64,000 nucleotides of DNA from UBA10649 sp963700745. Its GTDB lineage: Bacteria > Actinomycetota > Actinomycetes > S36-B12. Positions 47,472-56,692 of the stretch are shown piece after piece. The stretch lies in NCBI GenBank assembly GCA_963700745.1, contig CAVOYT010000009.1:1-64000 (forward strand), given 5' to 3'. Within the stretch, counting starts at the first letter, position 1. Each line of letters opens with the position of its first letter. Made by a program: the position numbers and the translations under genes. The notes under the pieces are model-generated. The model was not told where the DNA came from. It searched no databases and was given only the letters and a program-made list of their open reading frames with translations.

Positions 47472-48918
47472 CTGAGCCATCCGGCCGGATCGTGGTGATC
47501 GGGCACACCGACGTCGGTCGTCGGGTGTGCGCGCTGCTCGAGCAGGCCGGCACCCCGATCACCCACCTCGACGAGCCCTCGGACGCTGAGCTGCGCTCGG
47601 CTCTCGCCGGCGACGTCTCGGGAGTGGCGGTGCTGCTCCACGACGACATCCTGGCCCTGCGGTACTGCCTCATCGTCGAGCACGCCCGGCCGGGCATCCG
47701 GATGTTCGTGGCGATGTTCGACCGCACCGCCCGGTCGCAGCTCGAGAGCACCGTGCCGAACTGCGTCGTGCTGTCCCCCGCCTCCATCTCGGTGCCCGTC
47801 ATCGTGGCCTCGGCCATCGCGCCGGAGCACGCGGCCGTGCGCCGCAAGGACTCCTCGCAGGAGCGGGAGTGGGTGGGGATCGACGCTGCCCTCAGCCATC
47901 GACGCCCGCGACCGACCCACCTGAACTCCGGATGGCTCCGTACTCCATGCCGAGCGGCCTGCGCACGCGCGGCCTCATCGGTCGCCTGCGCGGGCAACTG
48001 CACCCCTACGACGCCGGTTCGTCGGTCCTCCTCGGCGGCATGTTCGGCCTGCTCGTCGTGATCGTCATCGACACCCTCGTCGCCCTGCGCCACGACTCGC
48101 TGATCCGCGCCCTGTACGACGCCACGCCGAACCACGGCGACGATCTCCGCCCCCGAGCTCGAGGATCAGCCGATGGTGCTCATCTGGGGCACGATCGCGG
48201 CGCTCCTGGTGATGGGATTCACCGCCGCCTTCGCCGCTGGCATCGTCCACCACCTCCTCTCCGGACGGCACGTCGCCCTCGTGGGCCGCCGGGTGATGCC
48301 GCGGGCGGGCCACGTGATCGTCGTCGGCATGGGCCAGGTCGGCCTCCGGCTGGCCCAGGAACTGCGCGACCTCGGGGTCGCTGTCGTCGGCATCGAGCGC
48401 TTCCCCGAGGCCCGGGGCCTCCCGCTCGCCCGCGACCTCGGCATCCCCGTCATCATCGGCGACGCGGCATCCCGGCGCGTCCTTGCGCGCGCGGGCCTGT
48501 CCCGTGCGGCCGCGCTGGTCGCCGCAGGAAGCGAGGAGCGGGACAACATCGCCGTCGCGATCTCGGCCGCCGCCGGGGCCCCGACGCTACCGGTGGTGAT
48601 TCGAGCCGGGGCCGACGACGCCATCGACGAGACCCGCTCGCTGTTCCACATCGGCCCGGTGGCCGACGTCAACGGCCTGACCGCGGCCTTCGTCACGCGC
48701 TCGATGATCGGCGACGAGCCCTATGCCGTCATCCCGGACGGCGACCGGCTCGTCTGCGTCGACGCCGACCGGCACCATCGGGGCAGTCATGCCGGGCAGC
48801 CCCGCCCGATGCGCCTGCGCCTGAACTGGCACTTGCCCACCCGGAACAGTTCTCGGGCCCGGCCGGATGGGAGCTCAACGCCCTGCGGGATCAGAACGGC
48901 GGAGGGTCGTGGACGTAG
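47468..48918 (+). CDS. TrkA-N/RCK-like membrane protein without a visible pore motif (frameshifted)
   Basis: An N-terminal Rossmann-like domain (GRIVVIGHTDVGRRVCALLE) is followed by two hydrophobic helices (SSVLLGGMFGLLVVIVIDTL and MVLIWGTIAALLVMGFTAAF) and a second Rossmann domain with GHVIVVGMGQVGLRLAQELR, the NAD-binding GxGxxG of RCK/TrkA-N domains, and GDAASRRVLARAGLSRAAAL. The layout resembles a two-helix K+ channel with RCK domains, but no TxGYG selectivity filter is seen in any frame between the helices. It may be a regulatory membrane protein. Frame changes near 47890, 48140 and 48780. GTG 47468 overlaps the MFS stop. Confidence 0.65.
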
Positions 48919-50123
48919 CGACGGCCGCGCCGGGGAGGCCCAGGTGCACGAGCCGTCCGTCGCGAGACTCCACGATCTCCCAGCCGACGAAGGTCTTGAG
49001 CTGATGGTGGCGGATGCAGAGCGCGCCCAGGTTGGCGGGACTCGTGGCGCCACCGTCGTCCCACGCGAGTGCATGGTCGATCTGGCACCGGTCAGCCCGA
49101 CGGCCGCAGCCGGGAAACCGGCAGCTGCCGGTCCCTCATGGCGACGTACTCCCGCAAGCGGCGCGGCACCTCGTAGGTGCGCCGACCGACATCGAGCAGG
49201 TGCCCTGAGTAGGGGTCGACGACCAGTCGACGCATCGTGGCGGTGGTGTCCGGATCGGCGAGGAGTGCACACAGCATGCCCATCGAGACGGAGCCGCCGC
49301 CCCGGAGTTCCACAGCCGCCGTCGGGGTCGTCCCCGACGAGCTGGTCGAGCCCGACGACGACATCGAGGCGCACCGCGCTCACGGAGCCCTGGCCGCTCG
49401 CCGTCCCGCAGGACCAACGACACCAGGGCGTCCGCGCGACGCTCGCCCTCTGAGCCACGCATCTCCTGCTGCGGCGCCGCGGCCCGCACCCTGGCCATCA
49501 CTGCGTGCGCCTGCTCCGTCGCCAGGCGCGCGACGATGGTGCTGATGCCGTCGAGCTCGTCGATCAGGTAGACGTCCCGCGTGCAGCGGGCCTCCTTCCG
49601 GCGCCGGGACTCGCCCGCGGCGTCGACGGCGATCACCGCCCGGTTGACCGCCCGCCGCGTCATCGAGAGGGTGCCGCGGCGGGCGGTCGGGAGCACCCGC
49701 TGCTGCAGGCGCACGCACGCATCGGTGAACGCAGCACGCTCCTCCGGCAAGGACGACCATCGGTGACCGAGGCGGCGGGCGCCGTCCGCGATGACGCCGA
49801 CGTGGCCCAACGAGATCTCGCCAGCGGCCAGTGCCGCCGCCGTCTCCGCCAAGCGGGCCGGCCAGCAGGCGCGCCTGGTCGATCCGCGCATGCGCGGCGG
49901 CGGTCGACCAGCGCAGGGCTGCGGCGATCTCCTCCCGGGCCGCATCCTCGATGCGGATCACGCGCTCGTCGTCATGCCCGGGGCGAGGGTCCAGCACCAG
50001 CAGCTCCTCCACCACCGGCGCCGAGGACGCCACCAGCACCAGCAGCCGCGCCTGCTCGGCGTGCAGCGCGGCGATGTCAGCCTCGATGCCCTGAAGCCGG
50101 GTGAGGGCGGTGTCCCGATCCAT
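48875..50123 (-). CDS. DUF222/HNH endonuclease domain protein (13E12-type, frameshifted)
   Basis: N-terminal DUF222 helices (MDRDTALTRLQGIEADIAAL, VIADGARRLGHRWSSL, GISTIVARLATEQAHAVMAR) and a C-terminal HNH nuclease motif read in the third frame: CRFPGCGRRADRCQIDHALA, WDDGGATSPANLGALC and RHHQLKTFVGWE. HNH family proteins cut DNA; these abundant actinobacterial paralogues (13E12 repeat family) have no proven role. Frame changes near 49860, 49400, 49290 and 49100. The end overlaps the TrkA-like gene tail to tail. Stop at 48875 or 48891 depending on frame. Confidence 0.85.
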
Positions 50124-50195
50124 GGGTCCAAACTAGACCAGGGGTCTGACAGTCACTCCACCGAAAACCGTTGGTGCGTATGGGATTCCTGTGAC

Positions 50196-51579
50196 TCAGC
50201 AGGCGGGCAGGCGGGCAGCGAGCCAGCCCACCAGCTCGCCGAGCGCGACGCGCTCCTGCTGCATGGAGTCCCGCTCGCGCACCGTCACAGCCTCGTCGTC
50301 CAGGGTGTCGAAGTCGACGGTGACGCAGAACGGCGTGCCGATCTCGTCCTGACGGCGGTACCGGCGGCCGATGGCGCCGGCGTCGTCGAACTCGATGTTC
50401 CAGTTCCGCCGCAGCGTCGCCGCCAGGTCCTTCGCCTTCGGCGACAGCTTCTCGTTGCGGGACAGCGGCAGCACCGCCACCTTCACCGGAGCCAGGCGCG
50501 GGTCGAGGCGCAGCACGGTGCGCTTGTCGACGCCGCCCTTGGCGTTCGGGGCCTCGTCCTCGTCATACGCATCCAGCAGGAAGGCGAGCACCGCGCGGGT
50601 CAGGCCGGCAGCGGGTTCGATGACGTACGGAACCCAGCGCTCCTCCTTCTCCTGGTCGTAGTACGACAGGTCGGTGCCCGAGTGCTCGCCGTGCGAGGTG
50701 AGGTCGAAGTCGGTGCGATTGGCGATGCCCTCGAGCTCGGCGAACTCGGTGCCGGCGAAGCGGAATCGGTACTCGATGTCGACCGTGCGCTTGGCGTAGT
50801 GGCTGAGCTTCTCCTGCGGGTGCTCGAAGAAGCGCATGTTCTCGGGATCGAGGCCCGAGGTCGACGTACCAGTTCCAGCGCTCCTGCAGCCAGTACTCGT
50901 GCCACTCCTCGTCGGTGCCCGGGACGACGAAGAACTCCATCTCCATCTGCTCGAACTCACGCGTGCGGAAGATGAAGTTGCCGGGGGTGATCTCGTTGCG
51001 GAAGCTCTTGCCGGTCTGGCCGATCCCGAACGGCGGCTTCTTGCGCGCGGAGTTCATGACGTTGAGGTAGTTGACGAAGATGCCCTGCGCGGTCTCCGGC
51101 CGCAGGTAGTGCACGGCGGACGCGTCCTCGACCGCGCCGACAGTCGTGCGCAGCATGCCGTTGAAGTCGCGCGGCTCGGTGAAGTCGCCGCGGGTACCGC
51201 AGTTGGAGCACACGATGTCGCCGAGGCCGTTCTCCGGCGAGCGTCCGTGCTTCTCCTCGTACGCCTCGATCAACTGGTCCGCACGCCAGCGCTTGTGGCA
51301 GTTCTTGCACTCGGTCAGCGGATCGGTGAACGTCGCGACGTGGCCCGACGCCTCCCACACCTGCGGCGCCAGGATCACGGACGAGTCGATCCCGACGACG
51401 TCGTCACGTCCGCGGACCACCGCCTGCCACCACTGCCGGCGGACGTTCTCCTTGAGCTCGACGCCGAGCGGGCCGTAGTCCCAGGCCGAGCGCGTGCCGC
51501 CGTAGATCTCGGAGGACGGGAAGACGAACCCGCGGCGCTTGCAGAGATTGACGACGGCATCGACGCGATCAGTGGCCAT
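50196..51579 (-). CDS. glyS: Glycyl-tRNA synthetase, class II dimeric type (one frameshift)
   Basis: Charges tRNA-Gly. Landmarks: VNLCKRRGFVFPSSEIYGG, GPLGVELKENVRRQWW (motif 1), a zinc-like CKNCHKRW...CSNCGTRGDF insert, LRPETAQGIFVNYLNV, FRNEITPGNFIFRTREFEQM (motif 2) and, after a break near 50865, FDLTSHGEHSGTDLSY and EPAAGLTRAVLAFLLDAYDE (motif 3), with the anticodon-binding domain ending LGELVGWLAARLPAC. About 461 residues, normal. The position near zur and uppS/recO/era matches the actinobacterial order. Confidence 0.95.
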
Positions 51580-51591
51580 AATGCGCCAATC

Positions 51592-51823
51592 CTATGAGGC
51601 GGTCTCCTCCAGCAGCCGACGCGCCTGCCCGTCATCGATGACGCCGAAGTCCTCGTAGTGCCATGACAGGCTCCGACGGCCCATCGGCTTGACGAGAGCC
51701 ACCACGAGGTCGTGGCGGTGAAGGAGGTCCGTCAGGGCGTCACGCGGGCAGAGGGGGGACGGCGAGGGCGAGTTCCGGACCGAGCCGACGGCCCGCGTCG
51801 GCGAGGCTCGCGAAGTCACTCAC
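51592..51823 (-). CDS. Small conserved-looking protein of unknown function (one frameshift)
   Basis: GTG at 51823 overlaps the stop of the ABM-domain gene (GTGA). The start (SDFASLADAGRRLGPELALA) and end (LTDLLHRHDLVVALVKPMGR, then LSWHYEDFGVIDDGQARRLL) are in two frames that meet near 51745. About 77 residues, no signal peptide. It could be the C-terminal domain of a larger translated unit with its neighbour, but the overlap fits two coupled genes. I do not recognise a family. glyS begins 12 bases downstream. Confidence 0.5.
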
Positions 51824-52279
51824 GACAGGACCGACGGGACGTGGCCGCCGGACGCGTGCCCGAGACCGACCTCCCCCGCGTCGGCCGCGAGGCCACTGGC
51901 GGCGACCACCATCCCGGTGCCATCCCAGTTCCGAACCAACTCGTACGCGGACGGCTCGTCGATGGCGGACGACAGTAGCGGGAACCGCGTCGACCTTGAC
52001 CTCGAAGGCGGACAGCGCCCGACGGTAGGCACCGACGGCCTCCCATTCCGTGCGGAGGACCAGGAGTGACGGATCGTCGGTGGCCTGACCGAGGGACGCG
52101 GCACGACACCCGGCCTGGGCCGTGAGGGCAGCCAGCGCCTTCTCGGCCGCCGCCACGAACTCGGCCCTCGGCCCGTCGCCGGAGACCCGGAACCGGCTGA
52201 TCACGAGGAGGGGCGGGGCGACGCCTGATCCGGCGAGCGTGCCGGTCGCGTCAGGGTCGGGGCTAGGGTGGGAGACCAC
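51820..52279 (-). CDS. Antibiotic-biosynthesis-monooxygenase-like (dimeric alpha-beta barrel) protein (one frameshift)
   Basis: A likely ABM-type ferredoxin-like fold: LLVISRFRVSGDGPRAEFVA, ALAALTAQAGCRAASLGQAT and PSLLVLRTEWEAVGAYRRAL match strand-helix-strand segments of this fold, and SAIDEPSAYELVRNWDG completes it in another frame after about 51975. Family members range from quinol monooxygenases to heme degraders; no catalytic residue decides here. GTG 52279 is chosen as the last start before the domain. Divergent from the DUF6703-like gene. Confidence 0.6.
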
Positions 52280-52314
52280 AACCCGAACGGTAGTCCGTCT
52301 ATCCCGGAGCGCCC

Positions 52315-52752
52315 ATGGCCAGCAAGAAAGGCGACGAGCCCCGCAAGAAGGGCTCGATGCCCAGTGGAGTGCGCGGCCCCGGCGGTCCGCCCCCGATCGG
52401 CGGCTCGGGCAAGGGCGGACAGCCACGCCCCACCATGCCCGGCGGACGGCCGGCCTCCTCGGGGGCCCGCCTGCGTTTCGAGGAGATGAGCTACGGGCCG
52501 CTGCGCACCCTGCACGCGATGCCCCGGTGGATCATCGTCGTCGCCCCCGCCATCCTGCTCTTCGGCGGGCTCATCCTCACCGGGCCGCTCGCGTGGCTCG
52601 GCGGCCTGCTCCTCCTGATCGTCTGGGCGTTCATCACGTGGCTGACCGCCCTCTCCTGGCCAGCACTCAGCCCCGGTTCGCGGGCCTTCCGCGCCCTCGT
52701 GGTCCTGGCCCTGTTCGGCGTCGTCGTCCTGAAGTTCCTCGGCCGGTTCTAA
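52315..52752 (+). CDS. Small membrane protein, DUF6703-like
   Basis: Intact 145 residues. A Gly/Pro/Lys-rich cytoplasmic start (GVRGPGGPPPIGGSGKGGQP), the conserved phrase MSYGPLRTLHAMPRW and three hydrophobic helices (IIVVAPAILLFGGLILTG, WLGGLLLLIVWAFITWLTAL, ALVVLALFGVVVLKFLG). Such proteins are conserved in actinobacteria next to glyS/znu genes (family name from memory). Function unknown. Its TAA stop is part of the Zur operator of znuA. Confidence 0.7.
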   Translation: MASKKGDEPRKKGSMPSGVRGPGGPPPIGGSGKGGQPRPTMPGGRPASSGARLRFEEMSYGPLRTLHAMPRWIIVVAPAILLFGGLILTGPLAWLGGLLLLIVWAFITWLTALSWPALSPGSRAFRALVVLALFGVVVLKFLGRF

Positions 52753-52778
52753 ATGAAATTGACAACCATTTTCATTTA
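52750..52778 (+). promoter_or_regulatory. Zur-type operator and promoter of znuA
   Basis: A perfect 9-base inverted repeat, TAAATGAAA and TTTCATTTA, separated by 11 bases, embedded in a region where the second arm starts one base earlier (ATTTTCA). This agrees with the actinobacterial Zur box pattern (TGAAAATnATTTTCA). A TTGACA -35-like hexamer (52759-52764) lies between the arms. It begins in the stop codon of the upstream gene and is 16 bases before the znuA ATG. Zinc-bound Zur should repress here; the regulator itself is the last gene of the operon. Confidence 0.85.
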
Positions 52779-52793
52779 GTCCACGCTGGGCAA

Positions 52794-53774
52794 ATGAACA
52801 TCTCAACCGCGACGCTGGCTGCCGCGATCGGCCTCACGGCGGTCCTGCCCCTGGCCGGCTGCTCCGCCGCCGGCGGCGGTTCCTCGCCAGGTTCGGCGGA
52901 CGCGGCCACGTCCGTGGTCGCCACCACCACGATCCTGGGCAGCGTGGTAGGCGACATCGTCTCGTGTGCCGATCCGGAGGGCAGCGTGACCACCCTGATG
53001 CCGATCGGCGCCGACCCCCACGACTTCTCCCCCTCCTCCGCGCAGGTCGCGCAAATAGTCACGGCCGACATCGTCGTCGCCAATGGCCTGGGATTGGAGG
53101 GCGGCCTGACCGACGCCCTGGCGAATGCCGCCGCCGACGGGGCGGCGATCATCAACGTCGGCGACCTCGTGGACCCGATCACCTTCGGCGGGCACGCCGG
53201 CGACCACGCGGGCGAGGTCGCCGGCGAGGACGAGCACCAGAGCGGCGACGCGGATCCGCATGTGTGGTTCGACATGACGCGGATGGCCGCCGCGGCGCAG
53301 ATCATCGGTGACGAACTGGCGGCGTCAGGCAATACCGCCTTCTCGTCCTGCGGCTCGCAGGTGGCCGACGAGATCAGAGCGGCCGAGGCGGGAGTGCGCA
53401 GCACCCTGGAATCCGTCCCTGCCGATCGACGCATTCTCGTCACCGACCACGACGCGTTCGGATACCTCGCCGATGCATACGGCTACGAGATCGCAGGCAC
53501 CGTCATCCCCGCCGGCACCACTCTGGCCGAACCGAGCAGCGCCGAGCTGTCCGACCTCGTCAGCGTCATTCGGGCCGAGGGCGTCCCGGCCATCTTTGCC
53601 AACACCTCCGATTCGACCGCACTGTCCGACGCCGTTGCCGCAGAGGTGGGATCGGATGTGCAGGTCGTCAAGCTCTATGTCGGCAGCCTCGGGGAGCCCG
53701 GGTCCGGCGCGGACACGTACATCACGATGATGCAGACCAACGCCAGCCTCATCGCCACTGCCTTGAACCGCTAG
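52794..53774 (+). CDS. znuA: Zinc ABC transporter substrate-binding lipoprotein
   Basis: Intact 326 residues. Lipobox LPLAGCS follows the signal helix. Cluster A-I fold landmarks: VATTTILGSVVGDIVS, metal-site His in PIGADPHDFSPSSAQV, a His/Asp/Glu-rich loop (GGHAGDHAGEVAGEDEHQSG), second His in DPHVWFDMTRM and DHDAFGYLADAYGYEIAG. These His, with a late Asp, bind Zn2+ in the family. ATG at 52794 is the only start compatible with the signal peptide. Regulated by Zur through the operator just upstream. Confidence 0.93.
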   Translation: MNISTATLAAAIGLTAVLPLAGCSAAGGGSSPGSADAATSVVATTTILGSVVGDIVSCADPEGSVTTLMPIGADPHDFSPSSAQVAQIVTADIVVANGLGLEGGLTDALANAAADGAAIINVGDLVDPITFGGHAGDHAGEVAGEDEHQSGDADPHVWFDMTRMAAAAQIIGDELAASGNTAFSSCGSQVADEIRAAEAGVRSTLESVPADRRILVTDHDAFGYLADAYGYEIAGTVIPAGTTLAEPSSAELSDLVSVIRAEGVPAIFANTSDSTALSDAVAAEVGSDVQVVKLYVGSLGEPGSGADTYITMMQTNASLIATALNR

Positions 53775-53793
53775 CGTCTGGGAGACTGCAACC

Positions 53794-54636
53794 GTGGAGT
53801 GGTTCAGCGAGCCGTTCGCGCTCGCCTTCCAGCAGCGAGCGCTCATCGGCGGCGCCCTGGCGGCACTCATGTGCTCCGTGGTCGGCACCTGGCTGGTGCT
53901 TCGCGGGATGAGCTTCTTCGGCGATGCCTTCGTGCACGGCGTGGTGCCGGGTATCGCAGCCGCCGTTGTCTTCGACATCAATCCCGTCATCGGAGCGGCT
54001 GTCGCGGCCGCCGTCATGGTGTTCCTCATCGAGGTGGTGCATCGCCAGACCGCCTTGAGCGAGGACACCTCCATCGGGCTGCTCTTCGTGGGCATGCTCG
54101 CACTGGGTGTCGTGATCATCTCGAGACTCGACACCTACTCCGGGAGCCTGACCAGCATCCTGTTCGGCGATGCCCTCGGTGTGACCGCCACCGATCTGGT
54201 GGTCCAGGCGATCCTCGCGACGGTCATCATCGCCGTCGCCCTGGCCCTGTACCGCCCACTGCTGACGTTGAGCTTCAACGCGGAGAAGGCGCAGCTCCTC
54301 GGCATGAAACCCAAGCGGGCCCATGCCACGCTCCTGGTGCTCATCGCGGCCGCCGTGATCGGGAGCTACCAGTCCGTCGGCACCCTGCTGGTGTTCGGCC
54401 TGCTCGTCGGGCCGCCCGCCACCGCCAGCCTCATCGCTCGGACCGTCCCTCGGATGATGCTGTACGCGACCGGGATCGCCCTGTTCTCCGTGTGGCTCGG
54501 ACTGACACTCAGCTACCACCTCGGCACCGCCGGATCGGCAACGATGGCACTAGTGCCCATCGTCCTGTTCTTCATCGTGCTCGCGGTCACTCGGCTTGCC
54601 CCCCGAAGCACGCCCGCGGAGGCGTCCCATGCCTGA
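53794..54636 (+). CDS. znuB: Zinc ABC transporter permease
   Basis: Intact 280 residues with about eight hydrophobic helices, ABC-3 family: FQQRALIGGALAALMCSVVG, LVLRGMSFFGDAFVHGVVPG, SGSLTSILFGDALGVTATDL and GTLLVFGLLVGPPATASLIA. GTG at 53794. Forms the membrane channel with ZnuC. It overlaps znuC by 8 bases. Confidence 0.94.
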   Translation: MEWFSEPFALAFQQRALIGGALAALMCSVVGTWLVLRGMSFFGDAFVHGVVPGIAAAVVFDINPVIGAAVAAAVMVFLIEVVHRQTALSEDTSIGLLFVGMLALGVVIISRLDTYSGSLTSILFGDALGVTATDLVVQAILATVIIAVALALYRPLLTLSFNAEKAQLLGMKPKRAHATLLVLIAAAVIGSYQSVGTLLVFGLLVGPPATASLIARTVPRMMLYATGIALFSVWLGLTLSYHLGTAGSATMALVPIVLFFIVLAVTRLAPRSTPAEASHA

Positions 54637-55453
54637 TGCCGTCGTTGGCAGCAATGTCGTCATCTCGCGTGGTGACCGGGTGGCCGTACGAGTCTCCGAC
54701 TTCACCGTCCCGGAGGGCGCGATCACCGCCATCATCGGGCCGAACGGGTCAGGGAAGTCCACATTGCTGCACGCCATCGCGGGGCTGCTTCCTATCTCCA
54801 GTGGCGCCCTGAGCGTTCTCGGCGCCACCCCCATGCTGAGCCAAGCGCAGATCGCCTACGTGCTGCAGTACACGACGGTCCCCACCGGCACCCCCCTGAC
54901 CGTGGCCGAGACCGTCGCCATGGGTCGATACCCCTCGCTGGGGTTCCTGCGGCGCCCCACGGCCCAGGACCGGAAGCGCGTCGAGCAGGCGATGGAGCGC
55001 CTCGACATCACGCATCTGGCGAAGCGCCACCTGACTGAGCTGTCCGGGGGCCAGCGCCAGCGCGTGTACGTCGCCCAGGGCATCGCCCAGGACCACAGCA
55101 TGCTGCTCCTCGATGAACCCCTCACCGGTCTGGACATCACCTCGGCCAAGACCATCGACTCGATCATCCATGACGAGCCCACTCGCGGCTGCTCCGTCGT
55201 GCTCACCACGCACGATCTCGAGGAGGCCAAAGCGGCGGACCACGTGATCCTCACTGCGGGCCGGGTGGTCGCGTCCGGCGCCCCCGACGACGTCCTGACT
55301 GTCGACAACCTGGCAGACGCCTACGGCCTGGGCTCCCTGCATGACAAGGTCGATGCCGCGCCGCTCTTTCCCACAGAGCACCACGATGACATCAACGGAC
55401 TCCCACGCGACCTTGACGTCCCCCACGGACACGACCATGAGCCACGACCATGA
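54629..55453 (+). CDS. znuC: Zinc ABC transporter ATP-binding protein
   Basis: ATPase of the importer: Walker A GPNGSGKST, Q-loop region YVLQYTTVP, signature LTELSGGQRQRVYVAQGIAQ, Walker B LLLDEPLTGLD and H-switch LTTHDLEEAKAADH. Start ATG 54629. The C-terminus is extended and His/Asp-rich (EHHDDINGLPRDL, HGHDHEPRP) and falls in a 13-base tandem repeat, so its length could vary between strains. Intact frame. Confidence 0.94.
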   Translation: MPDAVVGSNVVISRGDRVAVRVSDFTVPEGAITAIIGPNGSGKSTLLHAIAGLLPISSGALSVLGATPMLSQAQIAYVLQYTTVPTGTPLTVAETVAMGRYPSLGFLRRPTAQDRKRVEQAMERLDITHLAKRHLTELSGGQRQRVYVAQGIAQDHSMLLLDEPLTGLDITSAKTIDSIIHDEPTRGCSVVLTTHDLEEAKAADHVILTAGRVVASGAPDDVLTVDNLADAYGLGSLHDKVDAAPLFPTEHHDDINGLPRDLDVPHGHDHEPRP

Positions 55454-55481
55454 GCCACGACCATGAGCCACGACCATGAGC
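55431..55481. repeat. 13-base tandem repeat across the znuC-zur junction
   Basis: Almost four copies of ACGACCATGAGCC. Because 13 is not a multiple of three, each copy reads in a different frame; only the first reading is used for the znuC end, and the ATG of the last partial copy starts zur. Slippage would change the ZnuC tail and the distance to zur. Confidence 0.9.
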
Positions 55482-55889
55482 ACTGAGGAGAGGGGCGTGG
55501 TCGGCGTGCGCTCGACTCGTCAACGAGCCGCTGTCATCGCGGCTCTGACCGAGATCGATGACTTCCGAAGCTCGCAGGAACTCCACGACTATCTGCGCCG
55601 GAAGGCCGACACCGTCGGCCTCACGACCGTCTACCGCATCGCTGCAGGCGCTCGCCGAGGCCGGCGAGGTGGATCTGCTCGTCGCGACGACGGCGAGACG
55701 CATCTATCGGCGGTGCAGCGCGGACCACCACCATCACCTCGTGTGCCGGGACTGCGGGCACACGGTCGAGATCGCCGGCCCAGCGGTCGAGAAGCTGGGC
55801 CGACACGATGGCGTCCGAGCATGGGTTCAGCGGACATCAGCCACACCCTCGAGCTGTTCGGCCGGTGCCCCGCCTGCTCGGTCAGTTGA
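55476..55889 (+). CDS. zur: Zinc uptake regulator, Fur family (frameshifted)
   Basis: Winged-helix zinc repressor. DNA-binding part: RSTRQRAAVIAALTEIDDFR, SSQELHDYLRRKADTVGLTT, VYRSLQALAEAGEVDLL (in a second frame). The regulatory part has CSADHHHHLVCRDCGHTVEI with metal His/Cys, and the end FGRCPACSVS gives the structural Cys pair. Frame changes near 55640 and 55805. ATG 55476 comes from the tandem repeat; no classical ribosome site, so it may rely on coupling to znuC. It should repress znuABC when zinc is plentiful. Overlaps uppS tail to tail by 8 bases. Confidence 0.88.
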   Translation: MSTEERGVVGVRSTRQRAAVIAALTEIDDFRSSQELHDYLRRKADTVGLTTVYRIAAGARRGRRGGSARRDDGETHLSAVQRGPPPSPRVPGLRAHGRDRRPSGREAGPTRWRPSMGSADISHTLELFGRCPACSVS

Positions 55890-56676
55890 CCTGGTTCGGC
55901 ACGGCCCCGCCATACCGCCGATCCCGCGAGGCATAGGCCTCGCACGCCTGCCACAGGTGGCGACGGTCGAAGTCCGGCCACAGGGTGTTCAGGAACACCA
56001 GCTCGGCGTAGGCGGACTGCCAGAGCAGGAAGTTGCTGGTCCGCTGCTCCCCCGACGACCGGACGAACAGGTCGACGTCGGGCATGTCCGGCTCGTCGAG
56101 GTACCGATGGAACATCCGCTCGTCGATGCGATCGGGATTCAGGCGACCCGACTGCACGTCGCGCGCCATGGCCGCCGCGGCGTCGGCGATCTCGGCACGG
56201 CCCCCGTAGTTGACGCACATCGTCAGCGTCAGCCTGGTGTTCCGCGCGGTGAGCCGCTCCGCCTCCTCCAGCTCGTTGATGACACTGCGCCACAGCCGCG
56301 GGCGTCGGCCGGCCCACCGGACGCGGACGCCCAGCTCGTTCATCTCGTCACGTCGGCGCCGGATGACGTCACGGTTGAACCCCATGAGGAACTTGACCTC
56401 GTCCGGCGAGCGCCGCCAGTTCTCGGTCGAGAAGGCGTACGCGCTCAGCCATCCGATGCCGAGCTCGAGGGCACCCTCGACGCAGTCGAACAGGCTCGCC
56501 TCGCCCGCCTCGTGGCCGGCCGTGCGCGGCAGGCCGCGCTCCTTCGCCCATCGGCCGTTGCCGTCCATGACCAGCGCGACGTGCCGGGGCACCAGGTCGG
56601 CCGGGATCGGCGGCGCGACGGCGCCGGACGGGTGAGGTGAGGGCTGACGACGCGGTGGGGACGGGCGACGGGCCAT
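55882..56676 (-). CDS. uppS: Isoprenyl (undecaprenyl) diphosphate synthase, cis-type
   Basis: Intact 264 residues. Makes the polyprenyl carrier for peptidoglycan and other wall polymers. Motifs: HVALVMDGNGRWAKERGLPR (catalytic Asp and DGNGRWA), GIGWLSAYAFSTENWRRSPD, TMCVNYGGRAEIADAA and the C-terminal DLFVRSSGEQRTSNFLLWQS, AELVFLNTLWPDF. ATG at 56676, shortly downstream of recO. Clean frame. Confidence 0.97.
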   Translation of the reverse strand: MARRPSPPRRQPSPHPSGAVAPPIPADLVPRHVALVMDGNGRWAKERGLPRTAGHEAGEASLFDCVEGALELGIGWLSAYAFSTENWRRSPDEVKFLMGFNRDVIRRRRDEMNELGVRVRWAGRRPRLWRSVINELEEAERLTARNTRLTLTMCVNYGGRAEIADAAAAMARDVQSGRLNPDRIDERMFHRYLDEPDMPDVDLFVRSSGEQRTSNFLLWQSAYAELVFLNTLWPDFDRRHLWQACEAYASRDRRYGGAVPNQVN

Positions 56677-56692
56677 GCGCCCATCCTGACAC

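Noticed and set aside
55431..55481. CRISPR array
   Set aside because: Units are 13 bases with no spacers and lie in coding sequence; it is a tandem repeat.
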